Notes: generated by a model not told the origin, from the letters alone. Counted from the stretch's first letter, positions 27,016 to 34,970 are shown. The stretch is 64,000 bases of DNA from an uncultured Bacteroidales bacterium (GCA_900315175.1 OMYA01000007.1:62001-126000); one strand, 5' to 3'. Translations and numbers: made by a program.

Positions 27016-27416
27016 GATTCTTTCATATCAAGTTTTCTGACTATAAACAAACTATATAACAACGACATCACACATAATGCAATCGAGGTGATCTTTAATG
27101 TATGCTTGTTTAACACAAGTATTTGTATAAAATCGTCTAAAAATAATACTCCCAAATTAACAGCTAAAAAAATTATGGCAATTATAGAAATCCACACTCC
27201 ATCTTCAAGAAAGCCAGCTTTAATATTTTTACTCTTTTTAAACCCATTCAACTCAATAATATTTGTAAGATTCAATGTTAATCCAAGAAATACAAAGTCA
27301 ATTGGATTAATTGCCATATCCCATGTTACTTCCTTAAGGAACAACAAGATAAAGCATCTTATCAATAATGGTAAGGCTCCAACAATTAAAGTGTAATATA
27401 GCCAACGTTTAGTCAT
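27012..27416 (-). CDS. Four-helix membrane protein
   Basis: A 134-residue protein with four predicted membrane helices (about 8-28, 38-54, 72-95 and 103-126) and short loops. The loop between helices two and three (ELNGFKKSKNIKAG) is basic. No catalytic motif is seen. It is the first gene of the coupled set running to 24477 and overlaps the small 52-codon gene by four bases. It may be the membrane component of that cassette. Confidence 0.68.
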   Translation of the reverse strand: MTKRWLYYTLIVGALPLLIRCFILLFLKEVTWDMAINPIDFVFLGLTLNLTNIIELNGFKKSKNIKAGFLEDGVWISIIAIIFLAVNLGVLFLDDFIQILVLNKHTLKITSIALCVMSLLYSLFIVRKLDMKES

Positions 27417-27431
27417 TGCCGTTACTATTTA

Positions 27432-27899
27432 TTATTTCGGCATATCCCCACTCCAACCATGTCCTAAATCCCAATGGGGATCGTAAACAAACTCAAAATA
27501 TGGCAATGAAAACTCCTTCTCCAATAACTCCGTCAACTCATCCTGAATCGGTTCAGCCCACTTGCCAACAAGTACAATGAATTTATTGACAGACCAAGCG
27601 ACACGACCACGTGGAATCTGTGTATAATCTCCTTTAAACTTCGTCTCTGAATGATTGGCTAAAGCTCGGAAATATTCCTTAGCCCATACCTGACGATGTA
27701 GATGCGGATAGTTGATAAAGGGCTTCCCTTTTTCAGCCGCCTCTTCCACCATTTTCGGAGTCAACTCCTTCTTACGCACACCAAAGAACGAGTGATCCTC
27801 TGGGTCATACCAAAAGATTCCCACACATGGCATCTGCTCGTCAAATTCGCGCATGCTGGCCATCTGCTCCTCATGTTCTTTTTCTGTAAGATGTGTCAT
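27432..27899 (-). CDS. Conserved-looking hypothetical protein
   Basis: A 155-residue soluble protein (MTHLTEKEHEEQMASMREFDEQMPCVGIFWYDPEDHSFFGV start region). It has an acidic helical N-terminus, a GIFWYDPEDHSFFGVRKKELTP strand region and ends in FVYDPHWDLGHGWSGDMPK. The regular spacing of Trp, His and Pro suggests a folded domain, but I do not recognise it. It lies 15 bp upstream of the membrane-protein gene and 19 bp after the short nucleotide-sugar dehydrogenase gene, so it may belong to the sugar genes or open the accessory cassette. Confidence 0.6.
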   Translation of the reverse strand: MTHLTEKEHEEQMASMREFDEQMPCVGIFWYDPEDHSFFGVRKKELTPKMVEEAAEKGKPFINYPHLHRQVWAKEYFRALANHSETKFKGDYTQIPRGRVAWSVNKFIVLVGKWAEPIQDELTELLEKEFSLPYFEFVYDPHWDLGHGWSGDMPK

Positions 27900-27918
27900 T
27901 TTATGCTACTATTTTATT

Positions 27919-28674
27919 TTAAACATGTTCCTCCTCGCCACGGAAATGAACGTTGAGTTCATGCAAATGCTCCAAAAGCTTTCCTAATGGCGTACCTTCT
28001 GTCATCTTAGTAAAAGCGTTCACGTCCTTCGGGAAACACTTGCCACCGTAGCCGAACTTGCCATCTGGACCCGGCACGTGGGTGTGAGTGTCGCTGATAT
28101 AGCCCGAAAGGAGAATGCCGGTGTGCACCTTGCGCCAGTCGGCTCCCATCTGCTCGCAGTATTCGCGGCAAGCGTTGAAATAAGTGACTTTATAAGCGCC
28201 AAACACGTTGTGCATGTATTTCGTAAGCTCAGCCTCCAACGGAGTCATGATGGTGAACTTCTTGCCCACGAAAATCTTGCCAAGAAGCTCGTGTGCACCC
28301 GTAAACACCATCGTCTGCCTGTTGAAATCCTCGATATACGTGCGCTCGGTGAGAAACTCCGGCATGTAACACACCTGATGCCCCGTCTCCTTCGAAAGCA
28401 TCTCGCTCGAGCCAGGGAGTATGGTGGTGCGCACAAACACCGGTACATCCGGGAGCTTGGTGATAATCTCCTTCATCAATGTCAGATCCTGAGTGCCGTC
28501 GTCTTCAGTGGGGACATGAATCTGCACGAAGGCGATGTCTATCTTGCTCAGGTCGTCGTTATATCCTTTTGGTGGGTCGCTGACAAAGAGCCTGCACTCC
28601 GGATTGTTATGCTCCAGCCAGTGCTTCAGGGCCCCGCCAACGAAGCCGCAACCGATAATTCCAACGTTAATCAT
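27919..28674 (-). CDS. Short UDP-glucose/GDP-mannose dehydrogenase-like protein
   Basis: The 251-residue protein has the NAD-binding start VGIIGCGFVGGALKHWL and the central helical domain of nucleotide-sugar dehydrogenases, including the catalytic-Cys region as FGYGGKCFPKDVNAF near residue 215. It ends soon after, so the C-terminal UDP-binding domain of usual enzymes (420-450 residues) is missing. The NAD turn and Cys are intact. It may be a stand-alone reduced form with another substrate, or non-functional. The full-length enzyme is encoded 77 bp upstream, with a small palindromic repeat between them. Confidence 0.8.
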   Translation of the reverse strand: MINVGIIGCGFVGGALKHWLEHNNPECRLFVSDPPKGYNDDLSKIDIAFVQIHVPTEDDGTQDLTLMKEIITKLPDVPVFVRTTILPGSSEMLSKETGHQVCYMPEFLTERTYIEDFNRQTMVFTGAHELLGKIFVGKKFTIMTPLEAELTKYMHNVFGAYKVTYFNACREYCEQMGADWRKVHTGILLSGYISDTHTHVPGPDGKFGYGGKCFPKDVNAFTKMTEGTPLGKLLEHLHELNVHFRGEEEHV

Positions 28675-28695
28675 AATACTTTAATCATTCAATTT

Positions 28696-28744
28696 GTCAT
28701 TTCGAGATTTCTCCGCTCCGCCTATCGGCTCCGGTCGAAATGAC
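28696..28744. repeat. Inverted repeat, GTCATTTCGA family (minimal copy)
   Basis: A 49-bp copy of the repeat whose ends are GTCATTTCGA and TCGAAATGAC, with an inner GATTTCTCCGCTCCGCC segment. It lies between the two dehydrogenase genes of the left locus. Larger copies occur at 36710-36852, 37447-37583 and 39453-40333, and half copies at 62281-62322 and 45327-45336. Confidence 0.85.
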
Positions 28745-28751
28745 GGGAAAA

Positions 28752-30056
28752 CTAATCCCTTTTAAAAATATCTCTTGTGTAAACCTTCTCCATCACATCA
28801 TCAAGGCTGCTGTCGTATCTGTTGGCGATGATGGCTTGAGATTGCTCCTTGAATTTCTTTAAGTCATTGACTACCAAGCTGCCGAAGAATGTTGAGCTGT
28901 CTTCCAACGTCGGCTCGTAAATTATCACGTTGGCGCCTTTGGCTTTCACGCGTTTCATCACACCCTGGATGGCCGACTGGCGGAAGTTGTCGCTGTTGCT
29001 CTTCATCGTGAGTCGGTATACTCCGATGGTTGGAGTCTGATGCTCAGCACCGTACTGGTTGTTGGTGGAATAAGCGTAATAGCCAGCCATTTTCAGCACC
29101 TGGTCGGCGATGAAATCCTTGCGGGTGCGGTTCGACTCGACGATAGCCGTCATCATATTCTGAGGCACATCCTCATAGTTGGCGAGCAGCTGCTTGGTGT
29201 CTTTCGGGAGGCAATAACCGCCATAACCGAAAGAAGGGTTGTTATAATGTGAGCCGATACGCGGGTCGAGACCGATGCCATCGATAATAGCCTGAGTGTC
29301 AAGACCTTTCATCTCGGCGTATGTGTCAAGTTCATTGAAATAGCTCACTCTCAGAGCGAGATATGTATTTGCAAAAAGCTTCACAGCCTCGGCTTCCTTC
29401 ATGCCGACAAACAAGACAGGCACGTCTTCCTTGATAGCCGCCTCCTGAAGAAGCTTGGCAAAGACATGAGCCTTCCCGGTGAGCCAGTCGATATCAGTCA
29501 AAGCCTTGATGGCCTCGTTTTCCTCCTGATACTCTTCGCCTTTCATCATCTTAGGCACGCCGACGATGATACGGCTCGGATAGAGGTTGTCGTAGAGAGC
29601 CTTCGATTCGCGAAGAAACTCCGGGCTGAAGAGAAGGTTGAACTTCTTCACGCCTTTCTTCAGATATTTCACGTAAAGACTGCGTGTATATCCTACCGGA
29701 ATGGTGGACTTAATCACCATCACGGCATCAGGGTTCACCTTCAAAACGGAATCGATAACGGCTTCCACCGCGCTGGTGTCGAAGAAGTTCTTCTGCGAGT
29801 CGTAATTAGTAGGCGCGGCGATGACCACAAACTCGGCATCTTTGTATCCGGCTTCCTGGTCAAGGGTGGCTTTAAGGCTTAATGGCTTGTTTGCCAAGTA
29901 ATCCTCGATATAATCGTCCTGAATCGGAGATTTCTTATTGTTGACAAGCTCAACGCGTTGCGGGACTACGTCCACTGCCGTGACATCGTTGTGCTGCGCG
30001 AGAAGAGTTGCTATCGAAAGGCCGACGTAACCGGTGCCTGCTACGGAGATATTCAT
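28752..30056 (-). CDS. ugd: UDP-glucose 6-dehydrogenase
   Basis: A 434-residue full-length nucleotide-sugar dehydrogenase. It begins [20 protein letters not shown] (NAD-binding GxGxxG), has [21 protein letters not shown] near 75, STIPVGYTR near 115, [15 protein letters not shown] near 145 and the catalytic Cys in [15 protein letters not shown] near 255. The C-terminal domain [18 protein letters not shown] near 345 is the UDP-sugar binding part. It oxidises UDP-glucose to UDP-glucuronate in two NAD-dependent steps, supplying the epimerase at 17876-18913. It is the second main gene of the operon after the UpxY-like regulator. Confidence 0.93.
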   Translation of the reverse strand: MNISVAGTGYVGLSIATLLAQHNDVTAVDVVPQRVELVNNKKSPIQDDYIEDYLANKPLSLKATLDQEAGYKDAEFVVIAAPTNYDSQKNFFDTSAVEAVIDSVLKVNPDAVMVIKSTIPVGYTRSLYVKYLKKGVKKFNLLFSPEFLRESKALYDNLYPSRIIVGVPKMMKGEEYQEENEAIKALTDIDWLTGKAHVFAKLLQEAAIKEDVPVLFVGMKEAEAVKLFANTYLALRVSYFNELDTYAEMKGLDTQAIIDGIGLDPRIGSHYNNPSFGYGGYCLPKDTKQLLANYEDVPQNMMTAIVESNRTRKDFIADQVLKMAGYYAYSTNNQYGAEHQTPTIGVYRLTMKSNSDNFRQSAIQGVMKRVKAKGANVIIYEPTLEDSSTFFGSLVVNDLKKFKEQSQAIIANRYDSSLDDVMEKVYTRDIFKRD

Positions 30057-30067
30057 GGTTTAATAGT

Positions 30068-30094
30068 TTAATAGCTTAATAGCTTAGTAGCTTA
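30068..30094. repeat. 27-bp inverted repeat, left arm around S23 gene
   Basis: The left arm of a perfect 27-bp inverted repeat made of TTAATAGC-type units. The exact reverse complement lies at 30513-30539. The two arms flank the four-helix-bundle gene 30106-30483 and extend into looser copies of the same short motif (TAATAGCT/AGCTATTA) on both sides. Confidence 0.9.
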
Positions 30095-30105
30095 TAAGGT
30101 TAAGG

Positions 30106-30483
30106 TTATTTAGTTGATGATTTGAGTTTAGATTGGCGGAGACCATTAAGCATTTTTGCTATTGAATCAATTCTTGGTTTAAGAGTTTTAACACTTTCCT
30201 TAGTAATATATGAAAGCTCGATAGCAATAAGCAGTTGGTTATAAGTCTCCATTAAAGAGCCATAGGCTATCTCTAGATAATGATTCTGTTCTTTATTTGA
30301 AAATCTTCCGCTGCCTTCGGCAATATTTGAAGGGACCGAAACAATAGCTCTTCTTATCTGATCACAAAGCGCAAATTTTTCAAATTTCGGAAAACTATCT
30401 AATAATTTATATACGTCAACGACTAAATATTTAGCCTCTTGCCATACTTTCAAATTCTCAAAAGAATATACTATACCATCCAT
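30106..30483 (-). CDS. Four-helix bundle protein (S23 / 23S rRNA intervening-sequence family)
   Basis: A 125-residue all-helical protein with the S23 family pattern: FENLKVWQEAKYLVVDVYKLLDSFP, then LCDQIRRAIVSVPSNIAEGSGR (the conserved helix-loop-helix) and HYLEIAYGSLMETYNQL. The family was named from intervening sequences in 23S rRNA genes; its relatives include Avd, the accessory protein of diversity-generating retroelements. No rRNA or reverse transcriptase is in this window. The gene is flanked by perfect 27-bp inverted repeats (30068-30094 and 30513-30539) and sits between ugd and the UpxY-like gene, which suggests insertion as a small mobile unit. Confidence 0.9.
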   Translation of the reverse strand: MDGIVYSFENLKVWQEAKYLVVDVYKLLDSFPKFEKFALCDQIRRAIVSVPSNIAEGSGRFSNKEQNHYLEIAYGSLMETYNQLLIAIELSYITKESVKTLKPRIDSIAKMLNGLRQSKLKSSTK

Positions 30484-30512
30484 ATTTTTTTAAATCAGGT
30501 CCCATAAACTAT

Positions 30513-30539
30513 TAAGCTACTAAGCTATTAAGCTATTAA
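30513..30539. repeat. 27-bp inverted repeat, right arm around S23 gene
   Basis: The exact reverse complement of 30068-30094, followed by two more copies of the AAGCTAATAAGCT type up to the end of the UpxY-like gene. Together the arms bound a segment of about 470 bp that contains only the S23 gene. Confidence 0.9.
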
Positions 30540-30556
30540 GCTAATAAGCTAATAAC

Positions 30557-31150
30557 CTAAAAACTATAACTCTTAACCTTGGTCTTTGGTTCTTTTAAAG
30601 TCTCGAGTTTCTCAACATCCGAGGCATTCATTGCGACGGTTGCAACTGCAGCGATGCCTTCTATCTTGATGACCACGCGTTTCTCGTGGCGGTTTGGCAT
30701 CCTCACGTAAACGCCTTCAACGCCCTCAAACGGGCCTGTCAGTATTCGCACTCTGTCGCCTTTGCGGAGGTCGATGTCGGGGTCGACAGGCTTGGAGCCC
30801 ATGGTGCGGACCACCTTCATGAAGTCGTTCATCTGCTTGTCGGGCACATACTGCGGCACGTTGGCGACGCCGCTGTCGTCCTTGCCCATCACGAAGCGCA
30901 GGTAATCGATTTTATATTGCTTTATGGCAAGCAGGTTGTTGTAACTGTCGTGTATGAAGATGTAGTTGTGAATGAGCGGCTCGGTCTTCCAACCGATGGC
31001 GAGACCTTTCTCGTTGCGGATTTTCGCCCTCACCGTAGGGATATAATGCTCAATGCCCAGCTCTTCCAGCTGTTTCGCAGCCGTCAGTTCGCGCTGATAA
31101 GTTACGCGAAACACATACCAAGCAACAACATTTTTCTCTACTTTATTCAT
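30557..31150 (-). CDS. UpxY-type NusG paralog, transcription antiterminator
   Basis: The 197-residue protein has a NusG N-terminal domain (AWYVFRVTYQRELTAAKQLEELGIEHYIPT, residues 9-38) and a C-terminal KOW domain (DLRKGDRVRILTGPFEGVEGVYVR, about 125-150). In Bacteroides, UpxY proteins are encoded first in capsule operons and stop premature termination of their own operon. This one likewise is the first gene of the left locus, about 150 bp downstream of a promoter-like site, and all genes to the left edge share its strand. No UpxZ inhibitor gene follows it. It should let polymerase read through the 31 kb operon. Confidence 0.9.
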   Translation of the reverse strand: MNKVEKNVVAWYVFRVTYQRELTAAKQLEELGIEHYIPTVRAKIRNEKGLAIGWKTEPLIHNYIFIHDSYNNLLAIKQYKIDYLRFVMGKDDSGVANVPQYVPDKQMNDFMKVVRTMGSKPVDPDIDLRKGDRVRILTGPFEGVEGVYVRMPNRHEKRVVIKIEGIAAVATVAMNASDVEKLETLKEPKTKVKSYSF

Positions 31151-31246
31151 TTAAACAAAGGGCACAGCTACCGTACCGGGTATATCTCGGGGACATCGAA
31201 ATCGCTTAATCTATTGGATTTCAATCACTTACAAAATCATACTGGG

Positions 31247-31297
31247 ATTTTTCGCTCATCCTGATTCATCTACTAACGCCTACACTAAGCGAAAAAT
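31247..31297 (-). promoter_or_regulatory. Leader hairpin upstream of UpxY-like gene
   Basis: Two arms of ten bases (ATTTTTCGCT at 31247-31256 and AGCGAAAAAT at 31288-31297) can pair in the untranslated leader, just downstream of the predicted start of transcription. It is a candidate RNA element for action of the NusG-like protein or for transcript stability. The call rests on complementarity alone. Confidence 0.45.
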
Positions 31298-31306
31298 AGT
31301 TATTTG

Positions 31307-31314
31307 CAAAGATA
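31307..31314 (-). promoter_or_regulatory. Promoter -7 element of the left polysaccharide operon
   Basis: TATCTTTG on the minus strand matches the Bacteroidota -7 consensus TAnnTTTG. A TTTTTG lies 22 bp upstream as a possible -33 element. Transcription would begin near 31300, giving a leader of about 150 bases before the UpxY-like start codon. It lies directly after the terminator at 31346-31380, as expected for the head of an operon. Confidence 0.6.
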
Positions 31315-31345
31315 TTGATAAAATCAATATGTTCGACAAAAATGA

Positions 31346-31380
31346 TAAAAAAAGTTGAGACATTTTTCAATATCTCAACT
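31346..31380 (-). terminator. Intrinsic terminator after tRNA-Gln
   Basis: On the minus strand AGTTGAGA and TCTCAACT pair as a perfect 8-bp stem with a 12-base loop, followed by a run of at least six T. It lies 10 bp downstream of the tRNA-Gln gene and separates it from the polysaccharide operon. Confidence 0.75.
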
Positions 31381-31389
31381 TTGCTGCTG

Positions 31390-31462
31390 TTGCCCAACCA
31401 GGGTTCGAACCTAGACTTTACTGATCCAGAGTCAGTCGTGTTGCCAATTACACCATTGGGCA
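31390..31462 (-). tRNA. tRNA-Gln (anticodon CTG)
   Basis: The minus strand folds as a tRNA: acceptor TGCCCAA pairs with TTGGGCA, the D arm contains GTGTAATTGGCAACAC, the anticodon stem ACTGA/TCAGT carries loop CTCTGGA with anticodon CTG, and the T arm has GGTTCGAACC. The discriminator base is A. CCA is not encoded. Confidence 0.95.
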
Positions 31463-31472
31463 TTTCCGACCG

Positions 31473-31501
31473 CAAAATTACAACTTTTTTCTATTTGTCA
31501 A
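31473..31501 (-). promoter_or_regulatory. Promoter of tRNA-Gln
   Basis: TAATTTTG at 31473-31480 matches the TAnnTTTG -7 consensus, with TTG at 31499-31501 about 18 bp upstream as -33. The site ends 10 bp before the mature tRNA and overlaps the end of the sulfatase gene. Confidence 0.7.
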
Positions 31502-33428
31502 GAAAAAATTTAGTTTTTTTCTTATCTTGTTGATACTCACTGACTTGCCAAGCCGATTCGCCGTATTTTTGCATCTCTCCAGCCACCTCGGGATAGTCAG
31601 AAATGTAGTTTTTCTTCTCTTTTTCGACGTATTTGTACAACCCAATTTGTTCCTCCGACGGTTTGTTGATCAAAAGCCACTCGCCATCAAGCACTCCGTA
31701 TTTGTCATCACCCATGAAATAAGCGTATCTCCGGCTTTCCTTTTGCAAATCGATGCCGAAGCTGTTGTTGACATACGGCATGTTGAGGATGCCCATCACC
31801 GTCGGGAAGACGTCCATCTGGCTTGCAATAGCCTCATTAGCCGTTGGTTGCATGCCGTTTTTGTAAAAAACAAGAGGCGTATGGAAATAACTGAGCGGGA
31901 TGGAATAATCGGTGTCGAGAGCGGCGCCGTGGTCGGCGACGAAGACGAACAGGGTGTTGTCGAACCAAGGCTTTTCGGATGCCATCTCGATGAAACGCTG
32001 CAGCGACCAGTCGGCATATTCGGTAATCTGGTATTTCTGCTCGGTGTTTTTAGGCTCGAAATAATCCGGGATGTAATACGGGCCGTGGTCGGAGGCTGTC
32101 ATCATGGCAGCGAAGAAAGGCCTGCCGTTGCCTGCCATCTCATCGAAAACAGGCATCGCGAACCGGAACATATAGTCATCGGGCACTCCGAGTGTCGTCT
32201 TGACCTCGCCGGCGGGGTAGTCGGCCTGCGAGATGATACGCTCCACCCCGTTCTGGCTCAGGAAGCCCGCCACATTGTCGAACTCCTTGTCGTGAGTGGT
32301 GAAATAAGCCGTCTGATAGCCGTTTTTCTGCAAAGTGGCGGCGATGCCGTCGTACTGCAGCACAGGGATGCGCTTGAGAGCATGGTTTCTGAACACCACA
32401 GGATACGACACCATGGTGGTGTAGATGCCGCAGTAAGTATGGGTGCCGCTGGTATAACAGTTGTTGAAACTCAACGACTTATCCATCAGGGCATCGAGGA
32501 AAGGCGTGAGATTGTGGGTGTTGCCGCCATGAGCGGTCTTGTTGTAGCTCATACCCTCCATTATGACCACAATAACATTGTAATCGTTTGATTCTCCTTC
32601 GGTCACCACCTCACGTGCTATTGGAAATTCTTCGTATGGAATTTCAATATTTAAATACTTCTGAACATTATTGATAGCCGCCTCATCCGACATAAACCTA
32701 ACCTTCTGATTGTCGGGGTCTTTGCTGTCGAGCCAGCTTCTCACCAATGTGAAATTCGGGTTCAAGCCGAGCTGGTTGAGCATGGCGTTGTTGCAGAAAT
32801 AAGCGGTGCCGACCATGATAGGCGACTTCTCGTTCAATCTGCCGCGCATCCCGATGAAGACGAGTCCCCAGAGCAGCACGGTGTATATCCCATATTGCAT
32901 ATAATACACTGATTCCCAGCCAGTTGAGCGTTTCATTATGCGGTTGGCAAAGAACCAGAACACAAATCCCGAGGCGAGCACAGGCAGCATCATGAGGATA
33001 TACGTCGGCTCCTCGAACACCATCTTAAAGACGAAGGCACTGTCGCCCGTCGCCATCCATTCAAAGGCGGTGACGTTAAACCTGTCGAAGAACTGATCGA
33101 AGTAAGGAATATCAGCTGCGCAGATGCCGAAAGTTATTGTAAAACAAACCGTTAAAACCCAGGTGTAAACCTGTTCAAATATACGACTTTTCTTGCCGAA
33201 GAAAGAAAAAACAGTCAATATTATTGTTGGTATCGCGATTACAAATCCAATAGTCACGATATCGAAGCGGACACCCATGATGAAGGCTTGGGTTATTTCC
33301 CACAAGGTGGTTTCGCCTAGCCTATCGAGATTTAGTAATAAGAGGGCAATTCTGAATGCAGTATATATTGCTATTAGAAGCAGATATAGTTTGAGGGTTA
33401 TTGTAAAAAAAACAGGGATACGCTTCAT
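31491..33428 (-). CDS. LTA-synthase-like membrane sulfatase/phosphoglycerol transferase
   Basis: The 645-residue protein has five N-terminal membrane helices within the first 210 residues and a large periplasmic sulfatase-fold domain. Metal-site and nucleophile motifs are visible: VIVVIMEGMSYN near 287, the nucleophile region TSGTHTYCGIYTTM near 335 and the C-terminal FVFVADHGAALD near 500 and SYFHTPLVFY. This layout is that of LtaS/MdoB-type enzymes, which transfer phosphoglycerol or phosphoethanolamine from a phospholipid to a periplasmic glycan or lipid. In Bacteroidota the acceptor is uncertain. The gene stands alone between trkA and tRNA-Gln. Confidence 0.87.
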   Translation of the reverse strand: MKRIPVFFTITLKLYLLLIAIYTAFRIALLLLNLDRLGETTLWEITQAFIMGVRFDIVTIGFVIAIPTIILTVFSFFGKKSRIFEQVYTWVLTVCFTITFGICAADIPYFDQFFDRFNVTAFEWMATGDSAFVFKMVFEEPTYILMMLPVLASGFVFWFFANRIMKRSTGWESVYYMQYGIYTVLLWGLVFIGMRGRLNEKSPIMVGTAYFCNNAMLNQLGLNPNFTLVRSWLDSKDPDNQKVRFMSDEAAINNVQKYLNIEIPYEEFPIAREVVTEGESNDYNVIVVIMEGMSYNKTAHGGNTHNLTPFLDALMDKSLSFNNCYTSGTHTYCGIYTTMVSYPVVFRNHALKRIPVLQYDGIAATLQKNGYQTAYFTTHDKEFDNVAGFLSQNGVERIISQADYPAGEVKTTLGVPDDYMFRFAMPVFDEMAGNGRPFFAAMMTASDHGPYYIPDYFEPKNTEQKYQITEYADWSLQRFIEMASEKPWFDNTLFVFVADHGAALDTDYSIPLSYFHTPLVFYKNGMQPTANEAIASQMDVFPTVMGILNMPYVNNSFGIDLQKESRRYAYFMGDDKYGVLDGEWLLINKPSEEQIGLYKYVEKEKKNYISDYPEVAGEMQKYGESAWQVSEYQQDKKKTKFFLDK

Positions 33429-33446
33429 ATTTATTCTTCCTTTTGT

Positions 33447-33625
33447 TTCTCGCAGATATCGCAGATTTTGCAGATTTTCCTATCTTCCTCATTTCATTTC
33501 TCAGATGGCTCGCTAAAGCGAACTGCTGATTTCGCAGAACTAATAATCTGCGTGATCTGTTCGCTTTAGCGAACTAAATCCTGTGGAAGAACTTTTCAGC
33601 GTCCTCTGCGTTATCTGCGAGAGAT
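33447..33625. repeat. Interspersed repeat, CTCGCAGAT family (long copy)
   Basis: About 180 bp between trkA and the sulfatase gene. It starts CTCGCAGATATCGCAGATT and ends with the inverted form ATCTGCGAGAGA; inside are CTCGCTAAAGCGAAC and TTCGCTTTAGCGAAC palindromes. A similar long copy is at 46322-46499 and a short one at 42186-42257. Confidence 0.8.
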
Positions 33626-33629
33626 TAAA

Positions 33630-34970
33630 TTATCTAAACAGTTTCTCAACCTCCTTAATCGCATTCGGCAGTGCCAGCACCACCACCCTGTCTTCCGCTT
33701 CGATTTGGAAGTCGCCGTTTGCGATGTAGCTCACCTCGCCACGGATGATGCCTCCTATGATGGCGCCTTCCGGGACGTGCAACTTGTTGATTGGGCGCAT
33801 GGTAGCGAGGCAGCCGTCGGGCACCACAAACTCCATCATGTCGGCATCGATGCCGCTGAGGCACTTCAGAGTCGAGACGTTGTCGCCCAAGGTGTAGCGC
33901 ACGATATAGCTCGCCGCGATGAGTTTCTTGTTGATAATAGTATCAATGCCAATACTTTGCGAGATGTCAATATAATCGATGTTGTCGACGAGTGCTATGG
34001 TCTTTTTCACGCCGTAGGCTTTGGCTTGGAGGCATGTCAGGATGTTGGTCTCGGTGTTTTCCGTCACTGCGATGAAGGCGTCGACGCTCTTGATGCCTTC
34101 TTCCTCGAGCATGTCGACATCGCGGGCATCGGCGTTGACCACCAACGTGTTAGACAGCATATTTGTCAGTTCTACGCAGCGGTTTTTGTCGATCTCCACT
34201 ATCTTCATATCCATGTCGTTCTCGAGGCGTTTGGCGGTGATACGTCCCACACGTCCGCCACCGATAATCATCACGTTGCGGATGTTGTATTTCTGCTTGC
34301 CGCTCATCTGCATCAGCTCTCTGACGGCGCTCGGCTTGGTGATGACATAGACCATGTCGCCTGCTTTCAGGGTGTCGTCGCCATGCGGGATGAAGGTGTT
34401 TTGACGGCGGTGTATCGCAACCAATTTAAAATCAATATGTTTGAAGCGTTCGGCGATCTCCGCGATAGGCTTCTCGAGCACGGTGGCTTTGTCGTCGAGC
34501 TTCATCATATACATCTCGAGTTTTCCGCCTGCGAAGTCGTATGCCTCGGTAGCCGCCGTCTGCTTCAGCAAGGTGATAATCTCTTGAGCTGCAATGTCTT
34601 CCGGCGAGATGATGCCGTCGATGCCGAGGTCCTGGTATATCCTCCACGACTCCGGGCTGAGGTTTTCCATGGTGTTGACGCGCACGATGACACGTTTGGC
34701 GCCGAGTTTCTTCGCCAGGATACCCGTCAGCAGGTTGATATGCTCGTCGTGAAGCACGGCGATGACCATGTCGGCCTTCTTCACGTTGGCTTTCTGCAAA
34801 GTGCTTATAGTGGTGGAGTCTCCAGCTATTGTCATGAGGTCGGAGTGCGACTCCATCATCTTGAGCAGCTCCTCGTGCGGGTCCACAATGGTGATGTTAT
34901 GGTCGCTGCGCTCCAAGGCTTCCGCCAAATGCATGCCCACCTCACCGTCTCCAGCAATGATAATGTTCAT
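33630..34970 (-). CDS. trkA: Trk potassium uptake regulator TrkA
   Basis: The 446-residue protein consists of two tandem RCK units. The first starts NIIIAGDGEVGMHLAEALERSDHNITIVD; the second starts NVMIIGGGRVGRITAKRLEND near residue 230. Each has a Rossmann NAD-binding GxGxxG followed by a TrkA-C domain (about 140-220 and 365-445). TrkA binds NAD(H) or nucleotides and gates the TrkH potassium channel at the inner membrane. No trkH gene is in the window. The plus strand opposite it is open for over 400 codons but that is a codon-bias shadow. Confidence 0.94.
   Translation of the reverse strand: MNIIIAGDGEVGMHLAEALERSDHNITIVDPHEELLKMMESHSDLMTIAGDSTTISTLQKANVKKADMVIAVLHDEHINLLTGILAKKLGAKRVIVRVNTMENLSPESWRIYQDLGIDGIISPEDIAAQEIITLLKQTAATEAYDFAGGKLEMYMMKLDDKATVLEKPIAEIAERFKHIDFKLVAIHRRQNTFIPHGDDTLKAGDMVYVITKPSAVRELMQMSGKQKYNIRNVMIIGGGRVGRITAKRLENDMDMKIVEIDKNRCVELTNMLSNTLVVNADARDVDMLEEEGIKSVDAFIAVTENTETNILTCLQAKAYGVKKTIALVDNIDYIDISQSIGIDTIINKKLIAASYIVRYTLGDNVSTLKCLSGIDADMMEFVVPDGCLATMRPINKLHVPEGAIIGGIIRGEVSYIANGDFQIEAEDRVVVLALPNAIKEVEKLFR

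Noticed and set aside
31266..31475. A 69-codon minus-strand frame upstream of the UpxY-like gene
   Set aside because: It runs through the tRNA-Gln gene, its terminator and the operon promoter.
31527..32591. A 354-codon plus-strand frame opposite the sulfatase gene
   Set aside because: The sulfatase is clear by motifs; the opposite frame shows no known domain.
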